Positions 40,703 through 50,039 are shown, counted from the first letter of the stretch. The stretch: DNA of 64,000 nt from Olsenella sp. kh2p3 (GCA_900119625.1 FPKD01000004.1:108161-172160), one strand, 5' to 3'. Notes: a model not told the origin generated them from the letters alone. Numbers and translations are program-made.

Positions 40703-42415
40703 CTACGCCGTAAGCCCCGCAATAACGCTCACCATCGCGATAATGACGCCCACGATCGACTCGCCACCCAGTACGCCAGAGGCAATGACCACCCCTGCCT
40801 CCTGCGCGTCGGTGTCGCGCGCGGCGCGCTCGTCCGCGGGCAGGCTGGCCGTGCGCGCGGCACGAACGCGGTCAATCGCCCACTTGAGCGCCGCGCCCAG
40901 CGCAGCGGTGAACGACATGTAGAACGGCAGATAGACGCCAAGCCCCAGCATCATTGCCGGCAACCCGGCCCAGTAGAGCGCGATGCCCGCCGCAAGGCCA
41001 ATCACGAACGCAGGGACGCTGGGGATGCCCGAGACCATCGTGGCCACAACGCTCGCCTGCGCCGAGACAAACTCCTTGCCCAGCCCAAAGGCATCCGGTC
41101 CATAGGCCTCAACCAGCGCCATCATGACCGCCGCGGAGACCACGGCTCCCAGCACGCCGCCAATTGCCTGACCCAGCCACTGGGCGCGCGGGTCAGTGCC
41201 AAGGATGCTTCCGGCCTTGAAGTCATTCATCACGTCGCCGGCAAGCCCGCAGGCAACGGCCACCACGCCGGCAATAAAGAAGAGCTGCACCTCTCGTACC
41301 TGCGCAAACGCCGAGACAAGCAGCAGCACGATAAGGCCAAAGATTTCCATGGGGTCGATGCCCGTCTGTCCGCATGACTGCGCGCTCATGGCGGTGGTCA
41401 CAAAGGCGAGAAGCACCACCGCAACGCTCACCACCGGCGGAAGTCCAAGCCCCATGCACATGAGAACCACGATGGCGGCAACAATCACCGCAAACGTGCC
41501 GGCGTCGGTGCGCACGCTGCCAGTGACCAGCGACTCGGCCGCGCCGTTACCGTCCGCGCCCGTGCCGTTACCGGTACCCCGCACGCCGCGCACGATGCCC
41601 GCAAGCTGCGGCACGATGTCCTTGGCCACCACCGCCAGGCCAGCGCCCATCATGAGCCCCATGCCCAGGCTCTTCACGATGCCCTGCGCGGCATCGACGG
41701 CCCAAAGTCCCGCGGCGCTGCCTGCAACCACAATGCCAAAGTTGGCGAGAAGGGCGCCCGCAAACCACCAGGCCACGGCCACGCCGCCCACGAGAAAGCC
41801 CACCGAGAGCATCATGGGTGAGTTGTAGATGCCAAAGCTCACGCCGGGGATGGGAAGCGCGGCCAGCATGGTGGGCACGGCGCCAAGCGCGTCGCGCAGC
41901 ACGGCGTAGGCGCCGGCGAGCCCCATCGACGCAAAGAGGCGCCGCCCGGTCTTGCCGCCGGCCTCGGTTGCGCGTAGGGTCTGCGCCGCGGAGGCGCCCA
42001 TGGGAAACTCGAGGTTCGCATCAACAATGAAGTGCCGGTGGATGATGGCGGTGGCAACAAGGCCCAGGCCAGTGCCGGCAAGCGCCACGACGAGCATCTG
42101 GGCAAAGCCCACCTCATTGGCGTACCCCAGCATCCACGCGCCGGGGATGGTGAACGCAAGCCCGCCCGCAACCATGGCGCCAGCAGACATGATGGTGTGG
42201 GTGACGTTTGCCTCGTTCAGGCTGGCGTTGCCCAGAAGCTTGAGGAAGAAGAGCGAGACGATGGCCGCAAACACGATGGGCCACGGCAGCGCGCCCAGCT
42301 TGAGTGCCGTATAGGCCGAGGAGGCGGTGATGACGACGCAGCCAATGCAGCCAATAACGACGCCGCGCGCCGTCAGCTGCCCACGCCATGAGGCGCGGCC
42401 AGAGGGATTGTCCAT
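40703..42415 (-). CDS. OPT-family oligopeptide transporter
   Basis: This 570-residue membrane protein of the OPT superfamily has about 14 to 16 helices. Its N-terminal ITASSAYTALKLGALPWPIVFAAI and the NEANVTHTIMSAG block are typical, as is HFIVDANLEFPMGASAAQTL. GDVMNDFKAGSILGTDPRAQ is the C-half signature. Prokaryotic members import peptides or, in the YSL-like branch, metal chelates. It fits with the peptidase gene pcp. The start at 42415 follows AAAGGAGAACAAC; a longer frame upstream runs into the coaX region and is rejected. Divergent from coaX. Confidence 0.9.
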   Translation of the reverse strand: MDNPSGRASWRGQLTARGVVIGCIGCVVITASSAYTALKLGALPWPIVFAAIVSLFFLKLLGNASLNEANVTHTIMSAGAMVAGGLAFTIPGAWMLGYANEVGFAQMLVVALAGTGLGLVATAIIHRHFIVDANLEFPMGASAAQTLRATEAGGKTGRRLFASMGLAGAYAVLRDALGAVPTMLAALPIPGVSFGIYNSPMMLSVGFLVGGVAVAWWFAGALLANFGIVVAGSAAGLWAVDAAQGIVKSLGMGLMMGAGLAVVAKDIVPQLAGIVRGVRGTGNGTGADGNGAAESLVTGSVRTDAGTFAVIVAAIVVLMCMGLGLPPVVSVAVVLLAFVTTAMSAQSCGQTGIDPMEIFGLIVLLLVSAFAQVREVQLFFIAGVVAVACGLAGDVMNDFKAGSILGTDPRAQWLGQAIGGVLGAVVSAAVMMALVEAYGPDAFGLGKEFVSAQASVVATMVSGIPSVPAFVIGLAAGIALYWAGLPAMMLGLGVYLPFYMSFTAALGAALKWAIDRVRAARTASLPADERAARDTDAQEAGVVIASGVLGGESIVGVIIAMVSVIAGLTA

Positions 42416-42563
42416 GTTGTTCTCCTTTGTGTATATCCGCTCCCCCTGGTGGCCGGCGGTTGCGGGCCGAGGAGTCGGGTTACCGGTGCCGCGCGCCGGA
42501 CATGCGCGCGGACTTGCTAGAGTATAGCGAATGGCCTTTGCGTCGTCGTCGAAGGGAGCGCAC

Positions 42564-43442
42564 ATGGGAAAGGGCGAGCAGACCGGGCCCGCGGCAGCCA
42601 AGAAGCGCTGTGTCCTTGCCGTTGACGTTGGCAACACCTCCACCGGCTTTGGGCTCTTCTCGGCAGACGCTGACGAGACGGACGAGCCGCTTGGTACCTG
42701 GGAGCTCACCACGCCCGAGAGGCTCACGGCCGACGAGGCTCGCATGCAGGTGGCACAGGTGCTGGGCGTGCTTGCCCGCGACGTCGCCGAGCAGCGCTCG
42801 CTTGCTCCGGAGCGCGCGGCGACCTTTGCCGAGCCACCGCTCGACGCGGTTCTCTCCTGCGTGGTGCCATCGTTAACGGAGGCCTGGTCGGCGGCCCTGG
42901 AAACAGCGTGCCGCACGCGTCCCGTGGTGGTGGGGCCCGGTCTCAGGACGGGGCTGCGCATGCGCTACAGCGACCCTGCCGAGGTTGGGCCTGACCGCAT
43001 AGCAGACGTGGTAGCCGCACGTGCCACGTACGGGGTTCCAGTTGTTGCGGTGGACTTTGGTACCACCATGAACATCGAGGTCATTGATGCCGAGGGGGTG
43101 TTTCTCGGCGGAATCATCGCGCCGGGGCTTGCGCTTGGGGCACAGGCGCTCTCCCGCGCCGCAGCCCGCCTGCCCGTGATTGAGCTGCATGCGCCCAAGG
43201 CGGCCATCGGCCGCTCCACGCGCGAGGCCATGCAGTCTGGCGTGGTCTTTGGCGAGGTGGCTCGCGTCGATGGTCTTCTCGACCGCATCTTTGCCGAGCT
43301 TGGTGGGCAGACCTGCGTCGTGCTTACGGGAAGCGGCGCCAATCGCGTGGCTCCCCTCATGTCGCATGCGGCCGTGGTGGACGAGACCCTCACGTTGCGC
43401 GGGCTGCACCAGCTGCGCCTTGGGGTCGTCCGCAGGGGATAG
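42564..43442 (+). CDS. coaX: type III pantothenate kinase
   Basis: This enzyme makes the first phosphorylation in coenzyme A synthesis, with ATP and a monovalent cation. The 292-residue product has the ASKHA phosphate motif LAVDVGNTSTGFGLF at about 15. GPGLRTGLRMRY, GPDRIADVVAA, VAVDFGTTMNIEVID and GGIIAPGLALGAQAL follow in order, all as in CoaX. It has an N-terminal extension of about 12 polar residues and a roughly 20-residue insertion between the first blocks. The start at 42564 follows AAGGGAG. A long perfect hairpin lies after the gene. Confidence 0.93.
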   Translation: MGKGEQTGPAAAKKRCVLAVDVGNTSTGFGLFSADADETDEPLGTWELTTPERLTADEARMQVAQVLGVLARDVAEQRSLAPERAATFAEPPLDAVLSCVVPSLTEAWSAALETACRTRPVVVGPGLRTGLRMRYSDPAEVGPDRIADVVAARATYGVPVVAVDFGTTMNIEVIDAEGVFLGGIIAPGLALGAQALSRAAARLPVIELHAPKAAIGRSTREAMQSGVVFGEVARVDGLLDRIFAELGGQTCVVLTGSGANRVAPLMSHAAVVDETLTLRGLHQLRLGVVRRG

Positions 43443-43478
43443 CCCGGGTAGCTGGCAGTTTGCGCCTGCGCACAAGGA

Positions 43479-43508
43479 CGGCCCGGGCGGGCAATCCCGT
43501 CCGGGCCG
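43479..43508. terminator. strong hairpin after coaX
   Basis: CGGCCCGGGCGGG pairs with CCCGTCCGGGCCG (one G-U pair) around a 4-base loop. No T tract follows on either strand. It lies between convergent coaX and the small membrane protein gene and may act as a bidirectional barrier. Confidence 0.6.
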
Positions 43509-43562
43509 CCGCGAGTCGCCTACGGGTTTCTCGCCTGTGTGCTCTTCGCTTGTGGTCAGCGT

Positions 43563-43748
43563 CTAGTAGCGCGGATAGAGCATGGTGGGGTAGGTGGTCA
43601 CGTTCTCCTGCGGCCCGTGCTGGCCGCGCACCTTGTTCACGATTGCCTGTGCCACCGCTGCCACCAGCACGGCACCAAAGAGCAGGGCGATCATGATGAG
43701 AAACACGACGAGGATGATGAGCGGACTGGACGTGGAAATGCTGGGCAT
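43563..43748 (-). CDS. small single-helix membrane protein
   Basis: This 61-residue protein has one clear membrane helix (about 9-36, LIILVVFLIMIALLFGAVLVAAV) and a short hydrophilic tail with GQHGPQENV. It is not recognised. GCAGGTGACGG before the ATG could serve translation. The helix-plus-tail layout and position suggest a genuine small membrane protein, but there is no family evidence. The 200 bases between it and the next gene hold only AT-rich promoter-like sequence. Confidence 0.5.
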   Translation of the reverse strand: MPSISTSSPLIILVVFLIMIALLFGAVLVAAVAQAIVNKVRGQHGPQENVTTYPTMLYPRY

Positions 43749-43947
43749 ATGCCGTCACCTGCAACTTTCTTGAGCGGCCTTCAGTTTTTACAGCTTATTT
43801 GTAACACGTTGGCAACATTGTTTCAAGTGTGTTTCGCGATGCTGCACAGGGCGCGGACATTGTGGCTGGCGTAAGCCCCTTGGCCTAAAGGGGTAGGATT
43901 TCCCGTAATGGGTGGATGCCCCGTTGGCGTCCCGAAGGGAAGGTCCC

Positions 43948-44208
43948 ATGATTACGTTTCTTCTCGCATCGTTCTTCGCCATTCTGTTTGCGCCGGTCAT
44001 GCTGGCCGTCCTGGCGGTTTGGCTTGTGTTTGCCCTTGTCGTGGGTATATTTCGCATCCTTGGCTGGGCGATAGGGGCGGGCCTGCGCGTGTTCTGGTGG
44101 CTGTTCCTCGCGTCGCTGGTGCTTGGGCTTATCGGCTTTGCGCCGGCTGTGCTTGTTGCCATCATCGCAGCCGTTATTGCCTGCACGCACCCCACGCGCA
44201 TAGGGTAG
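43948..44208 (+). CDS. small two- or three-helix membrane protein
   Basis: This 86-residue very hydrophobic protein has helices at about 3-30, 35-60 and 60-80, linked by few polar residues. A strong GAAGGGAAGG site precedes the ATG at 43948. It ends 17 bases before the amylase ATG on the same strand, so the two are probably cotranscribed. No family is recognised. A CCCCTT..AAGGGG hairpin lies in its upstream region. Confidence 0.6.
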   Translation: MITFLLASFFAILFAPVMLAVLAVWLVFALVVGIFRILGWAIGAGLRVFWWLFLASLVLGLIGFAPAVLVAIIAAVIACTHPTRIG

Positions 44209-44225
44209 GTGCGGTGGCTGCGCTT

Positions 44226-45821
44226 ATGAACGGCACGATGCTCCAAGGCTTCTCGTGGTACCTCGACGCGGACGGCAAGCATTGGCGTCGCCTGGCCGAG
44301 GATGCCCAGCTCTTTGCCGACAATGGCATCACCGCCGTGTGGCTGCCGCCCGCCTACAAGGGCATGGCCGGTGCAAACGACGTTGGCTATGGCGTGTACG
44401 ACACCTACGACCTGGGCGAGTTTGACCAGAAGGGCTCTGTGCGCACCAAGTACGGCACGCGGGAGGAGTACCTGGCCGCCATCGACGCGATCCACGCAGC
44501 GGGCATGCAGGCCCTGGCCGACGTGGTTCTCGACCACCGCATGGGCGCCGACGGAACGGAGCGCGTGCGCGCGACCGAGGTGGCCTCGTACAACCGCGAG
44601 CAGCCCGTCTCAGCGCCTCGCGAAATCACGGCCTGGACTCGCTTCGACTTTCCCGGGCGCGGCAACAGGTACTCTGACTTCAAGTGGAACTGGACCTGTT
44701 TCCACGGTGTGGACTACGACGAGGCAACGCACGCGAACGCCATCTACCTCTTTGACGGCAAGCACTGGAGCGAGCAGGTAGACCACCACGACAACGGCAA
44801 CTACGACTACCTCATGGGCTGCGACGTGGACGAGATGTACCAGCCCGTCTACGACGAGCTGCTGCGCTGGGGCGAGTGGTACCTCTCGACCTGTGACCTC
44901 GACGGCTTTAGGCTGGACGCGCTCAAGCACATGGACCGCCAGTTCTTTCTCCGCTGGCTGCCGGCGCTGCGTCAGGAGTTTGGCAAGGAGCTCTTCACGG
45001 TGGGGGAGTACTGGTCGCCGGATGTGGGCGAGCTTAAGGCCTACCTTGGCGCCGAGCGTGCGATGAGCCTCTTTGACGTGCCGCTTCACTACCACCTGTA
45101 CCAGGCTTCCTGCTCGTTTGGCACCTTTGACCTGCGACGCCTCTTCGACGGTACGCTTGTGGGCGCCGACTCCACGCGCGCCGTGACCTTTGTCGAGAAC
45201 CATGACACCCAGCCTGGCCAGGCACTTCAGTCCTTTGTGCAGAGCTGGTTCAAGCCCTCGGCGTACGCGCTCATCCTGCTGCGCGAGGCGGGCTACCCGT
45301 GCGTCTTCTACGGTGATCTCTTTGGCATGCCCAACGACGGCAACATTCCCGCCGTGCGCGAGCTGCCGCTGCTGATGGAGCTGCGGCGTCGCTTTGCCTA
45401 CGGGCCGCAGCACGACTACCTCGACGACCCGGATGTTGTTGGCTGGACGCGCGAGGGCGACGGGCGCCATGGCGGCTCGGGTGTGGCGTGCGTGCTCACC
45501 GATTGCGCGGGCGGAGCAAAGCGCATGTACGTGGGATCGCGCCACGCCGGCGAGCGGTGGGTCTCGGTTCTTGGCGGGGAGTCCGACGCCTGCGTGGGCG
45601 ACGACGGCTGCGCCGAGTTTGTCTGCAAGGGCGGGAGCCTCTCGGTGTACCTGCCCGAGGATACGGCGGGCGTGCTCGAGAACGACATCGTGCGCTATGG
45701 GCGCGACGTGCCTGCAGACCTGGGAGCGCACCTGCCGCCGCCCACCGAGGAGGCGCAGCGCGAGGCAGACCGCATCAGGCACGACGCCGAGCGCTACTCG
45801 TCCAGCCAGGCGAGCAGGTAG
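44226..45821 (+). CDS. amyA: cytoplasmic alpha-amylase (GH13)
   Basis: This 531-residue glycoside hydrolase without signal peptide resembles cytoplasmic E. coli AmyA and Bacillus-type alpha-amylases. It would hydrolyse imported or stored alpha-glucans. The barrel starts with MLQGFSWYLDADGKHW. Conserved regions are ALADVVLDHRMG (region I), DGFRLDALKHM (nucleophile Asp), TVGEYWSPDV (acid Glu) and FVENHDTQPG (third Asp). VDYDEATHANAIY and a C-terminal beta domain follow. The last 25 residues are charged (EEAQREADRIRHDAERY). A GTG four codons upstream is an alternative start. Its 3' end overlaps the converging DUF3810 gene by 28 bases. Confidence 0.92.
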   Translation: MNGTMLQGFSWYLDADGKHWRRLAEDAQLFADNGITAVWLPPAYKGMAGANDVGYGVYDTYDLGEFDQKGSVRTKYGTREEYLAAIDAIHAAGMQALADVVLDHRMGADGTERVRATEVASYNREQPVSAPREITAWTRFDFPGRGNRYSDFKWNWTCFHGVDYDEATHANAIYLFDGKHWSEQVDHHDNGNYDYLMGCDVDEMYQPVYDELLRWGEWYLSTCDLDGFRLDALKHMDRQFFLRWLPALRQEFGKELFTVGEYWSPDVGELKAYLGAERAMSLFDVPLHYHLYQASCSFGTFDLRRLFDGTLVGADSTRAVTFVENHDTQPGQALQSFVQSWFKPSAYALILLREAGYPCVFYGDLFGMPNDGNIPAVRELPLLMELRRRFAYGPQHDYLDDPDVVGWTREGDGRHGGSGVACVLTDCAGGAKRMYVGSRHAGERWVSVLGGESDACVGDDGCAEFVCKGGSLSVYLPEDTAGVLENDIVRYGRDVPADLGAHLPPPTEEAQREADRIRHDAERYSSSQASR

Positions 45822-46912
45822 TCAACAACCAGGCCGTACGAGCGCACGCCGTCCTTCTCGCCAAAGCTCTTGAGGTAGGTGTCGTTGACCGTGGTGCCCA
45901 CGTCCTCAAAGGGGCCTTCGAAGGCCTGGTAGTGCTTCTGGGTGGCGGCGCGGTCTTGCAGCACGAGCGCCACGCCGGCGCCGTTTGCACCTGCGAGCGC
46001 GTCCGAGACCAGCTGCTGTGCGCGCTCTGGGTCTTGCGCCAGCAGGGCGTTCACGCAGTAGTTAAAGGCGGAGTAGTAGCCAGAGTACGAGAAGCGCACG
46101 TCGTCGCTGGCAGAGCAGGCGAGAAACGCCGAGAAGTTGGCCTCCTGCTCGCTGGCTATGCCCAGTCGGTGCGCGGCCTCGTGGCACATCGTGAAGGGAA
46201 GCTCGGCGGCCGCGGTGTCAAGGGGCACGCTCGACTCCGCGGTTGCTGCCCAGAAGATTCCCGTGTGGCCACTGTAGAGCAGGGGCTCGCCAAAGAGCAG
46301 GAGCGACTTTACGGGGGCGGTGCTGCCCGAGAAGACCTCGTAGCGCTGCGAGAGCGGTGCGTACGATGCTCCGGCGATGCGTGCCAGCTCGTAGAAGTCC
46401 TGCTGGGAGAGGGTGCCGTCCTCCTCGCGCGGAACCAGCTGCGCGCGTGAGGCCGCCTGGTCAAGGTAGTACGAGGTGGCGTCGGCAAGCTGGTCTTCGC
46501 TGTACTGGCCAACCTCGAGGCCAAGGTCCTGCGAGAGCTCCGGGGCATAGTGGTTGAGCGCCCAGCCGGCGGTGCCCAGGAACGCCGTTGCGGCCACGAC
46601 CAGCGCCACAACCGAGAACCACGGAAGGAGGTGCTTGTGGCGGCGGATGCGGTGTACCAGCGTCACGATGGCTGCCACCACAAGGGCGGTGGTGAGCCAG
46701 TCCCAGATGGCAAAGGGAGCAATGGAGGTTGCGGCTGCCAGCGCAGACATAAGGGACTTCGAGAGCCGTCGGTAGCCGGGAAAGATGATTGCCTGCAGGG
46801 CTGGCTGCGAAAAGAGCATTGAGAGCAGCGGGCAGGCCGCCGCCAGGATGGCGGCGGCTATGAGCCGTGTCCTGGTGGGGTTGCCGTGCTTCGACGGGCT
46901 CGCCTGTGCCAT
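45794..46912 (-). CDS. DUF3810 membrane protein with a metalloprotease-like motif
   Basis: This 372-residue protein has three N-terminal helices (about 15-35, 55-80 and 95-120) followed by a soluble domain. That domain contains TMCHEAAHRLGIASEQEANF, an HExxH motif with a downstream Glu, as in gluzincin-like peptidases. The overall layout matches DUF3810. Proteolytic activity has not been shown for the family as far as I know. GAAAGGAGCAGCAG precedes the ATG. Its end overlaps the amylase gene on the other strand, so antisense effects are possible. Confidence 0.82.
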   Translation of the reverse strand: MAQASPSKHGNPTRTRLIAAAILAAACPLLSMLFSQPALQAIIFPGYRRLSKSLMSALAAATSIAPFAIWDWLTTALVVAAIVTLVHRIRRHKHLLPWFSVVALVVAATAFLGTAGWALNHYAPELSQDLGLEVGQYSEDQLADATSYYLDQAASRAQLVPREEDGTLSQQDFYELARIAGASYAPLSQRYEVFSGSTAPVKSLLLFGEPLLYSGHTGIFWAATAESSVPLDTAAAELPFTMCHEAAHRLGIASEQEANFSAFLACSASDDVRFSYSGYYSAFNYCVNALLAQDPERAQQLVSDALAGANGAGVALVLQDRAATQKHYQAFEGPFEDVGTTVNDTYLKSFGEKDGVRSYGLVVDYLLAWLDE

Positions 46913-47507
46913 CTGCTGCTCCTTTCATCTTGGTAATGTCTCTGGTCATATCCTGCCATTCTCGGCGCTGATCGTGTCGTTTGACAGCCTGGTGCCGTTG
47001 CTTGTTGAGAAGAAAATCGACGAAATCTGCGCCCCATGGGGATTGAAACGTCGGATTCCTTCTCGGCAGTGCACGGCGGGCCGTGTCCGCCTCAAGTGCC
47101 GCAGGAAGGGTCACGGTTAGCGGCAGTTTTTGTAAGAATTCTTATGTGGCCGCGGTGCAGTGGCAATTCTCTGACTTGCGGTTTATCAGGCTTCAAACTA
47201 CTTTGTGCTTGGGGTGTCAACACAACCGTTCTGCACTCCGCACCGTCGCCGTCGGGCTTTTTTCGGACAGAATTTACTCCGGGAAAACCGCGGAACGTCC
47301 GGTTTCTGCCGGCGGCGCTCCGGGGGTGGAGAAGACGGCTGTATGAGGCAACCCCACCACTCCGACAGATGTCGGATTTACGCACGGTGAGGGACTGTAC
47401 GGGAAAAAGCCCAGCGCCACACAAAGCTTAACCGCGACCGTGCGTAGTTCTGGGAAGTTCGGGAGTGCGAGGGGGGATTGACTGCTGACCTCGAAGTTTG
47501 AGGAATA
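46913..47507. other. intergenic region without genes, with a diverged repeat
   Basis: No convincing coding frame is present. At 47121-47183 GGCAGTTTTT and, 30 bases on, GGCAATTCTCTGACTTGCGGTT match the element at 19266-19380 in opposite orientation. Between 47225 and 47420 are scattered complementary blocks (GGGCTTTTTTC with GAAAAAGCCC) that could fold into one long hairpin. The rest is unexplained. Confidence 0.5.
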
Positions 47508-47551
47508 TCTAAGTATGATTGACTTAGAAAATCTCAGATTTTCTGTATAAA
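47508..47551 (+). promoter_or_regulatory. HAIR-like operator and promoter of the Hsp20 gene
   Basis: TCTAAGT and ACTTAGA are separated by 7 bases (47508-47528), the spacing of the HspR-associated HAIR element although the sequence differs. A second palindrome GAAAATC-TCA-GATTTTC overlaps it. TTGACT (47519-47524) and TATAAA (47546-47551) are possible promoter boxes, with a long spacer. Confidence 0.55.
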
Positions 47552-47633
47552 GAAACCGCAGCGGGGAACATATAAGAGTGAACCCGAGGAAGCCCAGAGA
47601 AAGGGCTTCCACCACATAGAAGGAGTGGTAACG

Positions 47634-48062
47634 ATGGCTGGCATGGTTCCTTATAGTGACTACGAGAAGGCACTTCGCAGGGCATGGCCGTTTGGAGCCT
47701 TCGACGACTTCTTCGCTCCTCTCGCAGCGATCAGCGCCGATGACGCATTCAAGATGAACGTCGAGGACGCGGGCGACAAGTACGTTGTGACCGCGGAGCT
47801 CCCGGGCGTCAAGAAGGACGAGGTCGACGTCGAGCTCAATGAGGGCAGGCTCTCCATCTCGGTGGACAAGAAGGAGTCCGATGAGGAGAAGAACAAGAAC
47901 TACCTGCAGAAGGAGACCTCGGAGTGGCAGGCAAGCCGTGGCGTGTATCTGAAGGATGCCGCAACGGATGGTCTCACCGCAAAGATGGATGGCGGTGTCC
48001 TTACCGTCAACGTCCCCAAGCAGGCGGAGAAGTCCAACGTCACGAAGGTCGCTATCGACTAG
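47634..48062 (+). CDS. hsp20: small heat shock protein, Hsp20 family
   Basis: This 142-residue cytosolic holdase binds unfolding proteins. The alpha-crystallin domain covers about 36-130: FKMNVEDAGDKYVVTAELPG at its start, VELNEGRLSISVDKK, and the closing DGGVLTVNVPK with the conserved GxLxxxxPK pattern. The N-terminal arm is short. AAGGAG lies 8 bases ahead of the ATG at 47634; an in-frame ATG three codons upstream overlaps the site. It is a single gene with its own operator-like upstream region and a strong terminator. Confidence 0.95.
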   Translation: MAGMVPYSDYEKALRRAWPFGAFDDFFAPLAAISADDAFKMNVEDAGDKYVVTAELPGVKKDEVDVELNEGRLSISVDKKESDEEKNKNYLQKETSEWQASRGVYLKDAATDGLTAKMDGGVLTVNVPKQAEKSNVTKVAID

Positions 48063-48099
48063 CAGCGTAGGCTTTATCTCTTGCGGCGCCTAGCGCAAC

Positions 48100-48131
48100 G
48101 GCACCCCGGTTTCGGCCGGGGCGCCTTTTTT
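48100..48131 (+). terminator. terminator of the Hsp20 gene
   Basis: GGCACCCCGG pairs with CCGGGGCGCC (one mismatch) around TTTCGG and is followed by TTTTTT. It lies 37 bases after the stop. Confidence 0.92.
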
Positions 48132-48174
48132 GTTGTGTGTCCCTTCCCGGCGCCCCCCGAGGTCCCTCTTGCCC

Positions 48175-48270
48175 CCCTCCTTCTTCTTTAGCGGTTTCTG
48201 AGAATCGGGCGCCGTGTTTGCCCAGTTGGCGAGCAACTCTATTCTCAAATTCCGATAAAGAAGGAAGGGG
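48175..48270. repeat. large imperfect inverted repeat
   Basis: A left arm CCTTCTTCTTTAGCGG then TTTCTGAGAAT pairs with a right arm ATTCTCAAATTCCG then ATAAAGAAGG, about 30 bases each with several mismatches. The 35-base loop has its own GC-rich pairing. Purine-rich GGGCCGAGAA repeats follow to about 48310. No gene is seen in 48132-48539. Confidence 0.65.
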
Positions 48271-48539
48271 CCGAGGAGGGGGCCGAGAAAGGGCCGAGGA
48301 GGGGAAGGGAGAGGGGTAGGGTCTACGGAAAGGGGCAAAAGACCAGGGGACCGACGCGGTGCGGGCACTACCGCCTACCGTTTGCGTGTTGGAATTGAAC
48401 TTATTTCAAAAAATGGAATCATCTCAAGTGGCTTGGGGGATGATACTCTCTGTTCCAACCCAGGCCCCACGTAGCGCGCAACAGCGCGGGCGCGAGGGGT
48501 CGCCCCGAGAGCGGTTATCCGCAGGAGAAGGAGAGGCTC

Positions 48540-49976
48540 ATGCCCGCGTTCACGTCCATCAAGGCCAAGGCCATCGGCATCGCTGTCGACCAGGGTGTCA
48601 ACATGCTCTACGACGACTTCGATGGCAACCTGCCCAAGGTCGAGTCTCTCATCAACAAGTTTGCCGGCTCCGGCGACTCCATCAACGACGCCCAGCTCAG
48701 GCTCTTCAACATGGTCATGGGTTACATGAAGGACCCCACCAACAACTGGCGCCGCCTTGTGGACAACATCATCAACAACGTGGACAAGGACGTCGTCAAG
48801 ACCTTCGTGCACAACTTCTTCGTGAACTCCGTGACCATTGGCGGCGCGCGCCAGCGCGAGGTCAACGACACCGAGGGTTGCAACTGCCCCTGGGCCATCC
48901 TCATGGACCCCACCACCCGCTGCAACCTGCACTGCAACGGCTGCTGGGCAGCCAACTACACCAACGCCAACCACAAGGACCTCACCTTCGAGGAGCTTGA
49001 CTCCATCATCACGCAGGGCAAGGATCTGGGCACCTACATCTACCTCTTCACCGGCGGCGAGCCCATGGTGCGCAAGAACGACCTCATCCGCCTGTGCGAG
49101 AAGCACCCGGACTGCTTCTTCTCGGCCTTCACCAACGGTACGCTGGTGGACGAGAAGTTCGCCGACGAGATGCTCCGGGTGAAGAACTTCATGCCCGCGT
49201 TCTCGATCGAGGGCTTCGAGGAGGCTACGGATTCCCGCCGCGGCAAGGGGACCTTCGAGCGCGTGACGCACGCCATGGACATCCTGCGCGAGCGCAAGCT
49301 GCCATTTGGTGCGTCCATGTGCTATACCAGCGCAAACTATGACTCCATCACGAGCGACGAGTACATCCAGTTCCTGGTGGACAAGGGCGTCCTCTTTGCG
49401 TGGATCTTCACCTACATGCCCGTTGGCCTGGGCGCTCCCGTGGAGCTTCTCGCCACCGCCGAGCAGCGCGCCGGCATGTACGACAAGGTGCGCAAGAACT
49501 GGCGCAACAACGTGCCCATCTTCTTTGCGGACTTCTGGAACGATGGCGAATACACGGGTGGCTGCATCGCCGGCGCCCGCCGCTACATGCACATCAACGC
49601 CGCAGGTGACGTGGAGCCCTGCGCGTTTATCCACTACTCGGACTCCAACATCCGCGAGAAGAGCCTGCTTGAGTGCTACAAGAGCCCGCTTTTCAAGAGC
49701 TACCAGGCGCATCAGCCGTTCAACTCCAACATGCTGAGGCCGTGCCCGCTGCTTGACAACCCCGGCATGCTCTCCGAGATGGTGCATGAGACCGGTGCCA
49801 AGTCTACGGACTACGTACACCCCGAGGACGTCGACGAGCTTGAGAGCAAGACGCAGGCGGCAGCTGCGGCGTGGGCCGAGAAGTCCGCTCCCATCTGGGC
49901 CGCGAGCCCCAAGGGCAGGCTGTCCGACCGTCTCGCAAAGGAGACCGGCGACCCCAACGCCTGGGTGAAGTACTAG
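48540..49976 (+). CDS. radical SAM protein with C-terminal SPASM-like cysteines
   Basis: This 478-residue enzyme has the radical SAM cluster motif in TTRCNLHCNGCWAANY (CxxxCxxC) at about 136, GGEPMVR for SAM binding, and a TIM-barrel-like core to about 330. The C-terminal part has GGCIAGARRYMHINAAGDVEP-C and later CPLLDNPG, as in SPASM/twitch proteins that hold extra iron-sulfur clusters. About 110 residues precede the radical SAM core. No peptide substrate gene is recognised nearby, so the reaction is unknown. AGGAGAAGGAGAGGCTC precedes the ATG. An inverted repeat TTGAA..TTCAA lies about 140 bases upstream. Confidence 0.88.
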   Translation: MPAFTSIKAKAIGIAVDQGVNMLYDDFDGNLPKVESLINKFAGSGDSINDAQLRLFNMVMGYMKDPTNNWRRLVDNIINNVDKDVVKTFVHNFFVNSVTIGGARQREVNDTEGCNCPWAILMDPTTRCNLHCNGCWAANYTNANHKDLTFEELDSIITQGKDLGTYIYLFTGGEPMVRKNDLIRLCEKHPDCFFSAFTNGTLVDEKFADEMLRVKNFMPAFSIEGFEEATDSRRGKGTFERVTHAMDILRERKLPFGASMCYTSANYDSITSDEYIQFLVDKGVLFAWIFTYMPVGLGAPVELLATAEQRAGMYDKVRKNWRNNVPIFFADFWNDGEYTGGCIAGARRYMHINAAGDVEPCAFIHYSDSNIREKSLLECYKSPLFKSYQAHQPFNSNMLRPCPLLDNPGMLSEMVHETGAKSTDYVHPEDVDELESKTQAAAAAWAEKSAPIWAASPKGRLSDRLAKETGDPNAWVKY

Positions 49977-50039
49977 GGGTTCGGTCGTAGCCGGACGGTT
50001 GCGCGGCGGGTCGCACAGCTCCGACGACATGTCTTTCTC

